Source: Spirochaetales bacterium (GTDB taxonomy: Bacteria > Spirochaetota > Spirochaetia > DAHUYW01). Taken from it: a DNA stretch of 5,026 bases. The stretch spans positions 1 to 5,026 of the forward strand of contig DAHUYW010000081.1 of the NCBI GenBank assembly GCA_027306915.1, in the 5' to 3' direction. Position 1 is the first letter of the stretch. Each line of letters begins with the position of its first letter. Position numbers and translations under genes: made by a program. This document shows positions 4,734 to 5,026 of this stretch, in pieces. The notes under the pieces were generated by a model. The model made no database searches and had not been told where the DNA came from. It saw only the letters and a program-made list of their open reading frames with translations.

Positions 4734-4954
4734 AGCGTGACGGCCATTTCGGCGATGTGCGTGTCGTCCTCCTTTATCTCGAGATTCCGTTCTTTCGCGA
4801 CCTCGAGGTAAACCTCGATAGCTTCGCGGATGTTTGCCAGCGTTTCGTCGTAGGTGTCTCCTTCGGAGACGCAACCGGGGAGTTTTGGAACGTAGGCGCT
4901 GAAGCCGCCTTCTTCCGCGGGTTCGATGATGGCCTTGTAGAAATAAGTCTTCAT
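4730..4954 (-). CDS. hicB: HicB-family antitoxin (short form)
   Basis: Antitoxin that blocks HicA. The 74-residue protein is a partial RNase H-like fold with the family hallmark in the right order: YFYKAIIEPAEEGGFSAYVPKLPGCVSEGDTYDETLANIREAIEVYL at 4-50. The remaining residues (51-74) form a charged helix and a short C-terminal strand. It lacks the separate C-terminal RHH or HTH DNA-binding domain of longer HicB proteins, so autoregulation, if any, is not explained by this chain. Order here is antitoxin first, the reverse of the E. coli hicAB locus but common elsewhere. The start at ATG 4954 has AAGGAG upstream, but 11 bases away, longer than ideal. The codon also overlaps by ATGA the stop of a possible upstream frame, which would allow coupled translation. 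Confidence 0.93.
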   Translation of the reverse strand: MKTYFYKAIIEPAEEGGFSAYVPKLPGCVSEGDTYDETLANIREAIEVYLEVAKERNLEIKEDDTHIAEMAVTL

Positions 4955-5025
4955 GTGCGTACGCTCTCCTTGCCGGTAGTGTAGGACAGAACAGTCGAGT
5001 AATCCATCGCGGGGTCGATCGATGC
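4951..5025 (-). CDS. Possible C-terminal end of an upstream gene, overlapping hicB by ATGA
   Basis: On the minus strand, in a frame different from hicB, the sequence entering from the right edge reads ASIDPAMDYSTVLSYTTGKE then SVRT and stops at TGA 4953-4951, overlapping the hicB ATG by four bases. The composition looks protein-like, and the exact ATGA junction mirrors the hicB-hicA junction. Only 24 residues are in the window, too few to recognise a family. The hicB frame itself is also open to the window edge, so this could be chance. Confidence 0.3.
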   Translation of the reverse strand, partial: ASIDPAMDYSTVLSYTTGKESVRT

Positions 5026-5026
5026 G

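Noticed and set aside
4515..4874. Longer 119-codon version of hicA
   Set aside because: The added N-terminal residues are hicB read out of frame, and HicA similarity begins at the ATG at 4733.
849..4954. Integron cassette array carrying TA modules
   Set aside because: Spacing and strand bias fit the idea, but I saw no paired GTTRRRY/RYYYAAC core sites with the folded arms of an attC. A covariance search would be needed to exclude it.

Overview
This is bacterial DNA of fairly high GC that looks like an accessory region (genomic or defence island). It combines the tail of an E1-like ThiF-family enzyme with three complete type II toxin-antitoxin (TA) modules of three different families, all on the minus strand. 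Gaps without a gene are long, and at least one short gene looks decayed. Nothing in the window fixes the taxon: there is no rRNA, tRNA or housekeeping gene, and these TA families are spread across many phyla.

Layout, left to right. (1) 2-700, plus strand: C-terminal part of a ThiF/MoeB/HesA-like E1 adenylyltransferase, cut by the window edge. (2) 701-848: spacer between two convergent genes, with a hairpin just after the E1 stop. (3) 1497-849, minus: brnT (toxin) then brnA (antitoxin), overlapping, with a promoter that seems to start transcription at or next to the brnT GTG codon. (4) 1904-1546, minus: a 60-residue coiled-coil protein with a strong ribosome binding site, followed by an apparently frameshifted short reading frame. 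(5) About 1912-2547: more than 600 bases with no gene that can be supported, only small palindromes. (6) 3954-2548, minus: a MazE-like ribbon-helix-helix antitoxin, a MazF/PemK toxin and a 269-residue multi-pass membrane protein, probably one operon from a well-formed promoter at 3991-3963. (7) 3992-4514: a gap holding a block of four GTAAAAC-centred direct repeats (4047-4206) and then a pyrimidine-rich to purine-rich switch. (8) 4954-4515, minus: hicB then hicA joined by an ATGA overlap, with a possible upstream gene whose stop also overlaps the hicB start by ATGA.

How the parts work together: each TA module pairs an RNA-targeting toxin (BrnT, MazF, HicA) with its neutralising partner, and such clusters stabilise islands or take part in phage defence. 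The E1-like enzyme belongs to a group often found in bacterial ubiquitin-like conjugation operons, but its partners lie outside the window. The less ordinary elements are the repeat block at 4047-4206, the two similar promoter palindromes over the -10 boxes of brnT and the MazE-like gene, and the membrane protein attached to the mazEF operon.
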